The position numbers and the translations under genes are program-made. DNA of 64,000 nt from Hoeflea phototrophica DFL-43 (lineage in GTDB: Bacteria; Pseudomonadota; Alphaproteobacteria; Rhizobiales; Rhizobiaceae), in NCBI RefSeq assembly GCF_000154705.2, contig NZ_CM002917.1, positions 3,297,853 through 3,361,852 of the forward strand, written 5' to 3'. Within the stretch, counting starts at the first letter, position 1. Each line of letters opens with the position of its first letter. This document shows positions 30,963 through 42,633 of the stretch, piece after piece. The notes under the pieces were generated by a model, which saw only the letters and a program-made list of their open reading frames with translations, was not told the DNA's origin and searched no databases.

Positions 30963-31888
30963 GAAGCGTCCTCCACCATCCAGCTGACAAATTCTTCAAA
31001 CGAGTGGCCTGCCTGCAGGGCCATCTCAGGCGCGAGCGATGTCGGTGTCATGCCGGGCTGGGTGTTGATTTCGAGCCATATGACCTCTCCGTTCTCGGAG
31101 AAACGGTCATCGTACCGGAAATCTGACCTGCTCACGCCGCGACAACCGATCGCTTGATGCGCCTTCAACGCCAACCTACGTATTTTTTGGTAAACAATTG
31201 GTGAAATTTCTGCGGGGCAGACATGTTTGGAGCCCCCGGCGACATATTTTGAATCATAATCATAAAAGCTGTGCCCCTGCGGCACGATCTCGGTGACCGC
31301 CAGCGCCACATTGCCCATGATCGTGCAGGTCAGTTCACGTCCCGGCACATAGCGTTCGACCATCACCTCATCGCCATATTTCCACTCGCTGGAGGTAATC
31401 ACCTGCGGCGGATGCGTCTGATTTTCCTGAACGATGACGACGCCGAAGCTCGATCCCTCATTTACCGGCTTGACCACATAGGGCGGCTGCATCGGGTGGG
31501 CCGAGGTAAAGTCGTGACGGTTCATCACCTTGGACTCAGCCACCGGAATGCCAACCGCCTTGGCGACGATCTTCGACAACCGCTTGTCCATGGCCAGCGC
31601 TGACGCGGTCACACCCGAATGGGTGTAGGGGATTCCCAGATATTCGAGAACGCCCTGGATGCTGCCATCTTCGCCAAAAGGCCCGTGCAGCGCGTTGAAG
31701 CAGACATCGGGCTTCAGTTCGGTCAGCACCGAAGCCACATCGGTGCCGACATCGACACGGGTGACCTTGTACCCCGCACTCTCAAGTGCATCGGCACACG
31801 GATTGCCCGTAGCCAGACTGACAGGGCGCTCCGATGAAAACCCGCCCATCAGCACGGCCACATGTTTTTTCGCTTTGTCGGACGTCAT
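30950..31888 (-). CDS. ddl: D-alanine--D-alanine ligase
   Basis: Makes the D-Ala-D-Ala dipeptide added by MurF. The 312-residue ATP-grasp enzyme shows [14 protein letters not shown] at the N-terminus, [39 protein letters not shown], and the metal site [25 protein letters not shown] lies before the ATG at 31888; an extension to 31921 is possible but not needed. Upstream, instead of murB, lies a 4.6 kb island with an insertion sequence and c-di-GMP genes. Confidence 0.96.
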   Translation of the reverse strand: MTSDKAKKHVAVLMGGFSSERPVSLATGNPCADALESAGYKVTRVDVGTDVASVLTELKPDVCFNALHGPFGEDGSIQGVLEYLGIPYTHSGVTASALAMDKRLSKIVAKAVGIPVAESKVMNRHDFTSAHPMQPPYVVKPVNEGSSFGVVIVQENQTHPPQVITSSEWKYGDEVMVERYVPGRELTCTIMGNVALAVTEIVPQGHSFYDYDSKYVAGGSKHVCPAEISPIVYQKIRRLALKAHQAIGCRGVSRSDFRYDDRFSENGEVIWLEINTQPGMTPTSLAPEMALQAGHSFEEFVSWMVEDASCRR

Positions 31889-32138
31889 CCATTTCCCTCG
31901 AATCGCCCCGGTCCATGCCAAATGACCGAGAATTCTCCGCCAATTCTGCTAACACTCACCGGATGCATGCTCACCCGCCACCTACAGGTCAGAATACACG
32001 GCGAAGGTTGCGCCAAACCGTTCGCCCACGAACGCGCACACCTTGCGGACCGAACACCGAACATGAGTGTTGCCCGCCGATTGCGGATACAATCAGGCGG
32101 CAAGATCTGGATCGCCCGTTGCAAACACTCATCTGCTA

Positions 32139-32979
32139 GGGCCTGTGGACATTCAGGATTCCCATCGGGTTTGATTTCTGATTCAAACTTTCCAAACGGA
32201 GGTTTGAATGAACGAGCAGCGCTTTGTGGTGACGGATGATGTATGGCAGCGACTTGAGCCGCATTTGCGTGGAAAGGCCAGCGATGCGGGAGCCACGGCA
32301 AGAGACAATCGGCTGTTTCTTGAATCAGTTTTTTGGCGCGTTCGGACCGGCTCACCATGGCGCGACCTGCCGCCAGCTTTCGGGAATTGGAACAGTCAGT
32401 TTCGGCGGTTTCGCCGCTGGGCGAAGGCGGGAGTATTCGAGGGTCTTTTCAAAGCCATGAGCGGTGACCCCGACCTCGAATATGCGCTCATCGACGGCAC
32501 CATTGTTCAGGTTCACCAGAAGGCAGCTGGCGCAAAAGGGGGACTCAGGCTCAGGCCATCGGGCGCTCACGCGGCGGCCTGACGACCAAAATCGTTGCAC
32601 TCGTCGATGCTCTTGGCAACTTGGTCCGCTTTCTGCTGCTGCCGGGTCATGCGCACGACATGAAAGGCGTTGCGCCGCTGATCCGGGATGTCTCCTTCGG
32701 CGCGCTAATGGCGGATAAAGCATTCGACGCGAACTGGCTTCTAGAGGAGTTGGATGAGCGTGGCGCAAGCGCCGTGATCCCACCGAAATCAAACCGAAAG
32801 CAACAGCGTGACTACGATGTCGAAGCCTACAAGTGGCGGCATCTGGTTGAAAACTACTTCGCGAAGATCAAGGAATTCAGAGGCATAGCAACACGCTATG
32901 ACAAAACGGACTGTAGCTACACAGCCAGTTGGAACCTTGCCGCGACCCTGATTGCGTCAAGATGATTGTCCACAGGCCC
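32139..32979 (+). mobile_element. IS5-family (IS427-like) insertion sequence, complete
   Basis: An 841-base element with perfect 13-base terminal inverted repeats GGGCCTGTGGACA (32139-32151) and TGTCCACAGGCCC (32967-32979), flanked by a TA duplication (32137-32138 and 32980-32981). It carries one transposase read through a -1 frameshift. Length, TA target and two-frame transposase fit the IS427 group of IS5. The element is inserted in the gap upstream of ddl and appears intact, so the insertion is probably recent. Confidence 0.92.
32208..32965 (+). CDS. IS5-family transposase, two frames joined by -1 frameshift
   Basis: The first frame (32208-32582) encodes the N-terminal DUF4096-like domain (VTDDVWQRLEPHLRG to WRDLPPAFGNWNSQFRRF) and the first catalytic Asp in ALIDGTIVQVHQ. 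The second frame, one base back, supplies TQAQAIGRSRGGLTTKI, the second Asp in MADKAFDANWL and the Glu in HLVENYFAKIKEFRG. The switch fits slippage at A-AAA-GGG-GG (32534-32542), since the products read in register as AKGG then TQAQAIG. Programmed -1 frameshifting is known for this group, so the gene is likely functional rather than broken. Confidence 0.9.
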
Positions 32980-33232
32980 TAAAGAACTGTACGTTAACAA
33001 TTTTTTGATAAGACTCTCTGCGTAACAAGAGCCGGAATGCTGTTCATGATCGAACATGCGAGCAAGATTCGGCCTTGGCCTAGCCCGATAAGACTGTCCT
33101 TCCAATGGAAAAGGACTTTTGGCGCTCATCACACAAGCCGTGATCAGCACACTTCCTCCATCTCAAAGTGGCGCGGCGACGAGGAACAGGACCGATTGTT
33201 TTCCGGCAATCGCCGAAATGAGAGATGCACGC

Positions 33233-35167
33233 ATGAGAACGGCGAGTCGCTTCGACACCTACAAAACCTGGATAGATCCTGTGAGACAGCAGGCTCTGGC
33301 CAAAGCCTATTGCCCCATCGTCCGCGTTCTCTTGCTTCCTGGGGCGGCTTACTACCTGTATGTTACCTGGGCCCACTGGCGCGATGAAACAGGCCTGTCC
33401 CTCCTCATCCTCGGCTCAATCACCTCAGTCACGGCACTATGCTTTCTGCTGATAAGGCAGTTCATGGTCTCGGAAGAATCCGTGACTTTGGCGCGCTTGG
33501 AACTTGCCGGCTTCATTGCAAATTTATTAATATATTTCAACGTCTTAATATACACAATCATGAATTTCGAGCAAACCAAGCTCATCTATTTTGCGCTGAT
33601 GGCAGTGATTTTTTCGACCACAGGCGTGACGCTTCGTTCCACCCTGTTCACGATTTTCCTGTCGTTGGCGACATTGTTCTGGTTCGCGTCTGACTTATCG
33701 CCTGAACTCTTCAATCAGTATGTCTCCATCGGGGTCGCCACCGCTGTCGCATCATTGTGCATGGCAACGCTTTTGCGCAAGGCAATCTTCCGGCAGATCG
33801 ATGCGCGTCTGCTTGCAGACAAATTGACAGCCAAGGCACAGCGCCTGGCAGATACTGACATGCTGACCGGCGTACCAAACCGACGCGCCGTGTTTGAGAA
33901 GATCGATTATTTTGTCAAACAGGGCAGACCGTTCTGGATGGGCATTCTGGACCTCGATGGCTTCAAGGCGATCAATGATGTGTATGGCCACATAATGGGC
34001 GATCGCCTGCTGTGCGCCATCGTCGATCGCGCCAAAGACATCAATCTTGAGGGCGTCACTTTCGGGCGTATTGGTGGCGATGAATTCATTGCCATTCTTC
34101 CCGGAACAATGACTGAAGAAGAAGTCAAACGTCTTGGCAAAGACACCATAGATGCGATCAGCAGCCCCTACCCGATGGACCTTCTTGAACTCACGATCGG
34201 CGCCTCGGCCGGATTTGCGCACTTCCCAAGCATGGGGTCATCATCTGCCCAGCTCTACGAAAAGGCGGATTTCGCGCTCTACAAGGCCAAGGCCCACCAA
34301 CGAGGCCAGTGCATTCTGTTTGACACCGCTGAAGACAAGGAAATGAAGCAGGCGATCGAGATCGAACGCGAATTGCGAGAATGCGATCTCGAAAACGAAC
34401 TCTTCCTTCTGTTTCAGCCGCAGTATTCACCGAGCCTTCAAAAGGTTGTCAGCTTTGAAGCTCTGGCCCGTTGGCAAAGCCCGAAGCTCGGTCTTGTGCA
34501 GCCAGATCAGTTCATACGCGCGGCGGAACGGTCCGGCCACATCCGCAAGGTGACCGGTATCCTGTTCAACAAGGGGCTCGACGCACTGGCCAAGTGGCCG
34601 CGGGACATCAGCTTTTCCTTCAACCTGTCGGCCCAGGACATCTCGGACCGATCCTTTATCCTGTCTCTGTTGTCCGCAATCATGAAGTCAGGGATCTCGC
34701 CGCACCGGATCGAGTTCGAGATCACCGAGACTGCCGTGATGTCCGATCTTGAAACCTCCAGGCAGCTTCTTCAGACATTGCGCTCCAGCGGCTGCAAGAT
34801 CGCTCTCGATGATTTCGGATCGGGGTATTCGAGCTTTGAATATCTCGACCAGTTGCCGCTCGACAAGGTCAAGATCGACAGGAGCTTTATCCGCAAGGTT
34901 CCCCACAGCGACACATCGCGCGAAATTGTGGCCGGCGTTATCGGGTTGTGCCGGAAACTCGATCTGCGTTGCGTTCTTGAAGGCGTGGAAACCGAAAGTG
35001 AAATGGCAATCCTGTCCCCGATGAAACCGGATCTGATCCAGGGATACCTGTATGGCAAACCGATGAAGGACAGCGATGCACGGGACATGATCGACCGGCA
35101 GCAGGAACAATCCAATCACGGAAACGCCGCCCCGGATCAACACGAGGGCCTGTCAGCCTTGAGTTGA
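33233..35167 (+). CDS. GGDEF-EAL cyclic-di-GMP protein, membrane-bound
   Basis: About 644 residues. The N-terminus has five to six hydrophobic helices in residues about 25-190 (a sensor of unrecognised type). The GGDEF domain (about 205-370) has an intact GGDEF at 281-285 in GRIGGDEFIAIL. The EAL domain (about 385-630) has E409-A410-L411 in SFEALARWQ, DDFGSGYSS and LKIDRSFI-like VKIDRSFIRKV. Both catalytic motifs look intact, so it may make or degrade c-di-GMP. Starts at 33233 or 33218 are possible; GAGAG favours 33233. The 5' half is noticeably AT-rich compared with its neighbours. Confidence 0.9.
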   Translation: MRTASRFDTYKTWIDPVRQQALAKAYCPIVRVLLLPGAAYYLYVTWAHWRDETGLSLLILGSITSVTALCFLLIRQFMVSEESVTLARLELAGFIANLLIYFNVLIYTIMNFEQTKLIYFALMAVIFSTTGVTLRSTLFTIFLSLATLFWFASDLSPELFNQYVSIGVATAVASLCMATLLRKAIFRQIDARLLADKLTAKAQRLADTDMLTGVPNRRAVFEKIDYFVKQGRPFWMGILDLDGFKAINDVYGHIMGDRLLCAIVDRAKDINLEGVTFGRIGGDEFIAILPGTMTEEEVKRLGKDTIDAISSPYPMDLLELTIGASAGFAHFPSMGSSSAQLYEKADFALYKAKAHQRGQCILFDTAEDKEMKQAIEIERELRECDLENELFLLFQPQYSPSLQKVVSFEALARWQSPKLGLVQPDQFIRAAERSGHIRKVTGILFNKGLDALAKWPRDISFSFNLSAQDISDRSFILSLLSAIMKSGISPHRIEFEITETAVMSDLETSRQLLQTLRSSGCKIALDDFGSGYSSFEYLDQLPLDKVKIDRSFIRKVPHSDTSREIVAGVIGLCRKLDLRCVLEGVETESEMAILSPMKPDLIQGYLYGKPMKDSDARDMIDRQQEQSNHGNAAPDQHEGLSALS

Positions 35168-35352
35168 GCTCCAAGACACCCCCCTTCTTCCGTCTCAAAG
35201 GCGGGAGCACAAGGGTCTTAAGGGAACAAGAACCCAGATTGGGACTATGCTTTCCAGGGCTCATCCTGATTTTTGCGGGCATCGCCTCAAAAGGCGGGAC
35301 ACGCGGAATCAAAATCCAAGCGAAGACAAAAAAAGAGTGGCCCAATCGGGGG

Positions 35353-36177
35353 TCAGGCGCTTTTCGCCTGAAAGACTGTCTCGGTGGGAGAACCGGGTCC
35401 GAAGCAGAACATCACTCTGTTACGCCCGCTGGTCTTGGCCCGATACAGCAGCTTGTCGGCACGGGAAAAGGTCTGGCTGAACGTTTCGTTTTCCGAGCAG
35501 CGGGCAATCCCGGCGGAAACCGTCACCTGCACGACGGAATCATCCACCTCAATTTGAAGACCGGCAATGCGCATACGAGCCAATTCGCTCAGTGCCGCGA
35601 ATTCTCCAAAAGGCACCTCGCCGCTGAACACAGCAAATTCCTCTCCGCCGAGACGGGCACACAGAGACCTATCGCCAAACACCGTAGACAACATGTTTGC
35701 GACTTCGCCGATCACCTTGTCGCCGGCCGAGTGGCCATGAGAATCATTGACAGTCTTGAACCGGTCGATATCGAAAACAACCATGGTCTTTTCGCCCTCG
35801 GTGGTTTCGAAGGCTGTCAGGAAGGCCCGTCTGTTGGCAAGCCCTGAAAGCATGTCTGTGCGGCTCAGCCACTCCAGCTCATCGCGCGACACACCCAGAT
35901 CATGAATTGCAAATCCGACCGCAATGTAAGCGGCAACAGAAATCGTAAAGGCAATGGGCGGCGTCAGAACCGTGGCAAGGAACAGCGCGTCGCCCATTTT
36001 CTCATAGGGCATCAGGCCTGAAAAATAGAGCAGACCATGGAGAGAAAGATTGAGAAGATAGGCAACCAGTGAAACCTTGAGGCCAACCAGGACGGACTTC
36101 CGGCACACGTCACCGTAGGAGGAAAACTCCCCGAGCATAAGCTGCTTTACAATCCAGTCACGTATCATGGCAACCAC
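35353..36177 (-). CDS. Diguanylate cyclase with N-terminal membrane helices
   Basis: A 274-residue protein. The first 95 residues hold two or three transmembrane helices (about 29-53, 65-92), a short sensor. Residues about 105-265 are a GGDEF domain: TDMLSGLANRRAFL, VFDIDRFKTVNDSHGHSAGD, and the active site GGEEF at 177-181. The usual RxxD inhibitory site is not seen. The start is a GTG with GGAGG seven bases upstream. It converges on the GGDEF-EAL gene; both lie inside the island that separates murB from ddl. Confidence 0.91.
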   Translation of the reverse strand: MVAMIRDWIVKQLMLGEFSSYGDVCRKSVLVGLKVSLVAYLLNLSLHGLLYFSGLMPYEKMGDALFLATVLTPPIAFTISVAAYIAVGFAIHDLGVSRDELEWLSRTDMLSGLANRRAFLTAFETTEGEKTMVVFDIDRFKTVNDSHGHSAGDKVIGEVANMLSTVFGDRSLCARLGGEEFAVFSGEVPFGEFAALSELARMRIAGLQIEVDDSVVQVTVSAGIARCSENETFSQTFSRADKLLYRAKTSGRNRVMFCFGPGSPTETVFQAKSA

Positions 36178-36533
36178 TGTTTCACCTCCATCGGCGCGAC
36201 GGAAGCTAGGCTGGTAGCCTTAACAATGTCCTTCAAAAGCATGGCCAGATCCGACACTCGCCTAGGGCTGGGCGCTGTTATCCACAGCTATTTCCATTCA
36301 GAATGTGCGGCTGAACGGCTTGATCCGGTTGGTTCCCGGGCTCTCACCGCCGTCAGCGGAAAAGACCTGTTCCCAACGGCAGCTTTCGCTCTCAAATGAC
36401 GTATTCGCGGCGCAAGTCCTCAAACCGGCATCAGCAAAGAAAGCGGCGGAATTTGACAAGAATGATCAGAGTTGGTGGGTGTCGGCTCTGCGGGAGCGAT
36501 GGCATGCCAAACGCATTCGCGGCGGTGGCTTGA
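36178..36533. other. Gap of 356 bases with no convincing gene
   Basis: It lies between the 5' end of the diguanylate cyclase gene and the 3' end of murB. A plus-strand frame of 97 codons (36305-36598) overlaps the end of murB, is unlike any family I know, and has no ribosome-binding site. The left part should hold the promoter of the cyclase gene. Confidence 0.5.
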
Positions 36534-37511
36534 TTAGACCAACTGTCCCAGGAATTCCTGCACCGTCTGTTCAGGATCAAACAGGCCCAGCCGTTTGATC
36601 TCCCATTCGAGCCGGACACCGGAATTCTCCAGCACCCGCGCGCGCACGGTTTCGCCGAGGTTTTCGAGTTCATAGCCCGAAGCCGAGCCGGTGTTGATCA
36701 TGAAGTTGCAGTGCATCGGCGACATCTGCGCCCCGCCTACGGTCAAGCCGCGGCAGCCCGCCTCATCAATCACCTTCCAGGCCGAATGGCCTTCCGGATT
36801 CTTGAAGGTCGATCCGCCGGTTTTCTCCCGGATCGGCTGCACCGTCTCGCGATGATGCTGCACGGCATCCATGGCTTGCCGGATCTCGTCCTTGTCTGCG
36901 GGCGCGCCCTCGAAGATGGCGCGGGTAAAGATCAGGTCCTTGGGTGCGGAGGAATGCCGGTAGGCGTAGCCCATATCGGCATTGGACAGCACATGGCGTT
37001 CGCCCTTGCGATCGACAGCATGAACCTCGACCACGCGCTCGCGGGTTTCAACGCCATTGGCCCCGGCATTCATCCGCAGGGCGCCGCCAATCGCGCCGGG
37101 AATGCCATGATAGAAATGAAACCCGCCAAGCCCGGTCTCGAGCGCCAGCGCGGCAAGATGCTTGTCGGGGCAGACGGCGCCGGCCATAAGCCGTGTGTCC
37201 GAGACCTGCTCGGCCCGGCCAAAGCCCTTGGCCGACAGCCGGATGACCACACCCGGAATGCCGCCATCCCGCACCAGCAGATTGGAGCCGATGCCAACCG
37301 GCAGCACCGGAACCTCTTCAGGCAACACGGTGAGAAACGCCGAAAGATCGTCCTCATCGAGCGGTTGGAACAAGAGTTCAGCCGGACCACCGGTACGGAA
37401 CCAGGTGACCTTCGACATCTCGGCATTCGGCGTCAGCCGCCCGCGAACATCGTCCAGTTTGCCACTGAGCGACGCAAGCAGCTTTTCTCCATCGACCTGC
37501 AGCGCCTTCAT
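36534..37511 (-). CDS. murB: UDP-N-acetylenolpyruvoylglucosamine reductase
   Basis: A flavoenzyme that reduces the enolpyruvyl group to lactyl, giving UDP-MurNAc. The 325-residue protein shows the FAD-binding segments [28 protein letters not shown] and [19 protein letters not shown], then [20 protein letters not shown] with the catalytic Ser region. This is the type I form with the shorter C-terminus typical of alphaproteobacteria. ATG overlaps the murC stop by four bases. It is the last mur gene before the island. Confidence 0.97.
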   Translation of the reverse strand: MKALQVDGEKLLASLSGKLDDVRGRLTPNAEMSKVTWFRTGGPAELLFQPLDEDDLSAFLTVLPEEVPVLPVGIGSNLLVRDGGIPGVVIRLSAKGFGRAEQVSDTRLMAGAVCPDKHLAALALETGLGGFHFYHGIPGAIGGALRMNAGANGVETRERVVEVHAVDRKGERHVLSNADMGYAYRHSSAPKDLIFTRAIFEGAPADKDEIRQAMDAVQHHRETVQPIREKTGGSTFKNPEGHSAWKVIDEAGCRGLTVGGAQMSPMHCNFMINTGSASGYELENLGETVRARVLENSGVRLEWEIKRLGLFDPEQTVQEFLGQLV

Positions 37512-38932
37512 GCACTGTTCTCCGCATCAGGCTTGAGCGTATTGAGCTCCTTGGGCAACTGGTTGGCCCATTGGGTGATGGTGCCTGCCCCGAGCAACAC
37601 CACATAATCGCCCGGTTTGGCGATGTCGGCAATGATCGGCGCAAGAGCTGAAGGTCCGTCCACCAGACGAACGTCACGATGGCCGCCCGCCTTCATGCTC
37701 ATCACCAGATGCGCGGAATCAATGCCCTCGATCGGATCTTCGCCCGCAGCATAGACCGGCGCCAGCATCACCGTGTTGGCATCGTTGAAGCAGGCGGAAA
37801 AATCATCAAACAGGCTGGAGAGCCTTGAAAAGCGGTGCGGCTGGTGCACCGCGATGACCCGTCCCTGACAGGCATCGCGCGCTGCCGAGAGCACCGCCTT
37901 GATCTCGACGGGATGGTGGCCGTAATCGTCGAAGATCTCGACCCCGTTCCAGGAACCGGTGTGGGTGAAGCGGCGCTTGACCCCGCCGAACTGACCCAGC
38001 CCCTTGGAGATCTGATCAGGCGTCAGGCCCAGCTCGAAGGCGACCGCAATTGCGGCAACCGCATTCGACACATTGTGCTTGCCCGGCATCGGCAGCCGCA
38101 GATCCTTCAGCTCGACCGTCTCGCCGGTCTTGCGGCTGTTGATCACAACGTCGAACACCGATACCGGCCCGTCCATGCGGTGGTTGAAAAAGCGCACATC
38201 CGACTGCGGGTTTTCGCCATAGGTGATCACCCGGCGGTCCTCGATGCGGCTGACCAGAGCCTGCACTTCCGGATGGTCAAGACACATCACGCCGAAGCCG
38301 TAAAACGGCACATTCTCCGCAAACTGACGAAACGCAGCACGCGCCGCGTCAAAAGTGCCGTAGTGGTCGAGATGCTCGGGATCGATGTTGGTGATGACCG
38401 CAATCTCGGCGGGTAGTTTAAGGAACGTGCCGTCGCTTTCGTCGGCCTCCACCACCATCCACTCGCCCTCGCCCATGCGCGCATTGGTGCCATAGGCATT
38501 GATGATGCCGCCATTGATCACCGTGGGATCCAGCCCGCCGGCCTCCAGAAGCGTTGCCACCATGGATGTGGTCGTGGTCTTGCCGTGGGTGCCGCCAATG
38601 GCAATCGCATTGCGGAAGCGCATCAGCTCGGCCAGCATTTCGGCCCGGCGCACCACCGGAAGCAGCCGCTCGCGCGCCGCCATCAGTTCGGGATTGCTCT
38701 TCTTGATCGCGGTCGAGACCACAACGACTTCGGCATCACCGAGATTGGCCGCCGAATGGCCGATATGCACCTCAATGCCCTTGTCCCTGAGCCGCTGCAC
38801 ATTGGCGCTTTCGGACTGGTCCGAGCCCTGCACCTTGTAGCCGAGATTGTTGAGCACCTCGGCAATCCCGCTCATGCCGATGCCGCCAATGCCGATAAAG
38901 TGAACGAGGCCGATGGTTTGCGGCATTTTCAT
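37508..38932 (-). CDS. murC: UDP-N-acetylmuramate--L-alanine ligase
   Basis: Adds L-Ala to UDP-MurNAc. The 474-residue Mur ligase has the N-terminal UDP-binding domain ([17 protein letters not shown]), the ATP loop [12 protein letters not shown] (about residues 110-121), [12 protein letters not shown] in the central domain, and a C-terminal domain with [12 protein letters not shown]. It overlaps both neighbours by four bases (murB and murG), so the three genes are translated in series. Confidence 0.98.
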   Translation of the reverse strand: MKMPQTIGLVHFIGIGGIGMSGIAEVLNNLGYKVQGSDQSESANVQRLRDKGIEVHIGHSAANLGDAEVVVVSTAIKKSNPELMAARERLLPVVRRAEMLAELMRFRNAIAIGGTHGKTTTTSMVATLLEAGGLDPTVINGGIINAYGTNARMGEGEWMVVEADESDGTFLKLPAEIAVITNIDPEHLDHYGTFDAARAAFRQFAENVPFYGFGVMCLDHPEVQALVSRIEDRRVITYGENPQSDVRFFNHRMDGPVSVFDVVINSRKTGETVELKDLRLPMPGKHNVSNAVAAIAVAFELGLTPDQISKGLGQFGGVKRRFTHTGSWNGVEIFDDYGHHPVEIKAVLSAARDACQGRVIAVHQPHRFSRLSSLFDDFSACFNDANTVMLAPVYAAGEDPIEGIDSAHLVMSMKAGGHRDVRLVDGPSALAPIIADIAKPGDYVVLLGAGTITQWANQLPKELNTLKPDAENSA

Positions 38933-40056
38933 GCGGATGTGCTCCTGAACTGTTCCGGGCTGATACCTTCCGAGATAGCCTCCGCCAGATTGGCAAGCAA
39001 GCGCGCGGCATCAGGTTTTCCCGTGGCCTGCGCTGCTGCGGCTGTGGCTGCAAGGCCTGCGGGATCGTTCATACGCTCGGCGATCATGTCGGACAACATT
39101 TGCGCCGAGAGCTCGGACTGCCGGACCACGCTGGCCCCTCCCTTGGCCATCAGCGCCGCCGCATTGGCAGCCTGATCATGATCAAGGGCGTGAGGGTAAG
39201 GCACCAGAATGGCCGAACGTCCAATCACCGCGATCTCCGAAACGGTCGATGCGCCCGAGCGCGAGATCACCAGATGTGCGGCTCCGATGCGCGCTGCCAT
39301 ATCGGTGAAGAAGGGAGAGACATCAGCCTTGACGCCAAGCTCGATGAGCCGGGCGCGGACCTGCTCCTCGTCCTCGGGTCTGGCCTGCTGGGTCAGCTCA
39401 AGCCGCGCCCGCAGCGGATCTGGCAACAGCGCGATCGCTGAAGGAATGGCATCGGAGAAGAACTGCGCACCCTGGCTGCCGCCAAACACAACAAGCCGGA
39501 ATGGTTCATCATCCTTCGACGGTTTAAAGGGAATGGCAGCTGCCGCCAGCACCTCCGGCCGCACCGGGTTGCCGGTGATCACGGTCTTGGCCGCATGCGT
39601 GCCCTGACCTTCTGGCAGGAAACCGCCGGCAATTGCCTTGACGCGGGTGGCCAACGCCTTGTTGGCGCGTCCCATCACCGCATTCTGCTCATGGATCATC
39701 GTTGGCAGACCGGCATTCGAAGCCGCCAGCAGCGGCGGGATTGTCGGATAACCGCCAAATCCAATCACCGCGTCAGGCCGGATTTTCCGGATCAGCGCAC
39801 CGGCCTCGCGCACGCCGGAAAACAGCGTCCACAAGGCCTTTACCAGCTTGATCGGGTTCTTCGAGCCGATGGTTGCAGAGCGTACGATATGGATTTCGGA
39901 TGCGGGAAACTTGCCGGCAAAGCGTTCGGCACGGCTGTCCGTCACCAGATGCACGCGATGGCCGCGCGCCACCAGCTCATGCGCCAGCGCCTGAGCGGGA
40001 AACAGATGTCCGCCGGTGCCGCCCGCAGACAGCAGAAAGAGTTTGCCCTTAGCCAT
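38929..40056 (-). CDS. murG: Undecaprenyldiphospho-muramoylpentapeptide beta-N-acetylglucosaminyltransferase
   Basis: Converts lipid I to lipid II on the inner face of the membrane. The 375-residue GT28 enzyme shows the first glycine loop [39 protein letters not shown], the third glycine loop [13 protein letters not shown], and [13 protein letters not shown] for the UDP-GlcNAc site. ATG overlaps nothing upstream; five bases separate it from ftsW. Confidence 0.98.
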   Translation of the reverse strand: MAKGKLFLLSAGGTGGHLFPAQALAHELVARGHRVHLVTDSRAERFAGKFPASEIHIVRSATIGSKNPIKLVKALWTLFSGVREAGALIRKIRPDAVIGFGGYPTIPPLLAASNAGLPTMIHEQNAVMGRANKALATRVKAIAGGFLPEGQGTHAAKTVITGNPVRPEVLAAAAIPFKPSKDDEPFRLVVFGGSQGAQFFSDAIPSAIALLPDPLRARLELTQQARPEDEEQVRARLIELGVKADVSPFFTDMAARIGAAHLVISRSGASTVSEIAVIGRSAILVPYPHALDHDQAANAAALMAKGGASVVRQSELSAQMLSDMIAERMNDPAGLAATAAAAQATGKPDAARLLANLAEAISEGISPEQFRSTSA

Positions 40057-40061
40057 GAATT

Positions 40062-41208
40062 CTACTCCGCCGCCACACTCTCGGCCGCCCGGAAGAACGG
40101 TCTCGGTTGTGCCCGGTTTTCCGGCCTGCGTCGGGTGAGCGCCAGCAGGAAGCCCGCCGTGATCGCCACCGCAATCATCGACGAACCACCATAGGAGACC
40201 AGCGGCAACGTCATGCCCTTGGCCGGCAGCAATTCGAGATTGACCCCAATATTGATGAAGGACTGGAAGCCGATCAGCAGCGACAATCCAGCCACGGCGA
40301 GCCGTGTGAAATCATCCTGAAGCGCACCAGCGCGGGTCAGCCCACGCAGCACCACGAAGGCGAACAGCGCCACCAGCACCATGCAGAACACGATCCCGAA
40401 CTCCTCGGCGGCCACCGAGAAGACGAAATCGGTGTGGCTGTCGGGCAGGATTCGCTTAATCGTCCCCTCGCCCGGCCCCTGGCCGAACCAGTCACCGCGA
40501 ATGATGGCCTCGCGCGCCGTGTCGATCTGGAAGCTGTCTCCCTCGCCAAACAGGAAGCCGTTGATGCGCTCGGCCACATGCGGGAACACCACATAGGCCG
40601 AAACAAAACCCAGAATAGCCAGTCCGCCCAGGAGCAGGATCCAGAACCAGGACATGCCGGCCATGAAGAACATCCCACCCCAGACAGCGGCCGTCAGCAT
40701 GGTCTGGCCAAGGTCCGGCTGCGCCACCAGAAGGGCTGCGACAATGCCGAACAGGATGATGGCGAACAGATTGCCCGGGATTTCGGGATGGCGTGACCGC
40801 TCCGAAAACAACCATGCGCAGATCACCACGAAGGCCGGTTTCATGAACTCGGACGGCTGAACCGAGATTCCCATGATCGAAATCCAGCGTCGCGACCCCT
40901 TGATCTCAACACCGAAAAACAGCGCCAGCACCATCATCGCGATCGCTCCGATCAGAAGCAGCAGAGCCAGCCGCCGCACCTGCCGCGCGTTCAGAAACGA
41001 CACCCCGATCATCACCGCAAGCGCCGGCAGCAAAAACACCCCGTGACGTTCGACGAAATGGAAACTGTCAAGCCCGAGCCGCTCCGCCACCGCCGGGCTG
41101 GCTGCAAACGACATCATCAGTCCAATGCCCATAAGGGCGACAAAGGCCGCCAGGAAAAGCCGATCAATGGTCCAGAACCAGTCCGCGACCAGCCCGCGTT
41201 CAGCACGG

Positions 41209-41216
<8 letters not shown>
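40062..41216 (-). CDS. ftsW: Lipid II polymerase FtsW (SEDS family)
   Basis: A divisome glycosyltransferase that polymerises glycan with FtsI. The 384-residue protein has ten predicted helices and the SEDS motifs [26 protein letters not shown] (catalytic Asp region), [18 protein letters not shown] and [17 protein letters not shown]. It begins inside the 3' end of murD (8-base overlap) and is transcribed with the mur genes. Its partner ftsI, upstream in the cluster, is damaged in this sequence. Confidence 0.97.
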
Positions 41217-42630
<1,414 letters not shown>

Positions 42631-42633
42631 GGC

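Noticed and set aside
33046..33061. Short inverted repeat TGTTC/GAACA upstream of the GGDEF-EAL gene
   Set aside because: Only 5-bp arms and no fit to the alphaproteobacterial LexA pattern GTTC-N7-GTTC.
36305..36598. 97-codon plus-strand frame next to murB
   Set aside because: Overlaps the murB 3' end, lacks a ribosome-binding site, and resembles no protein.
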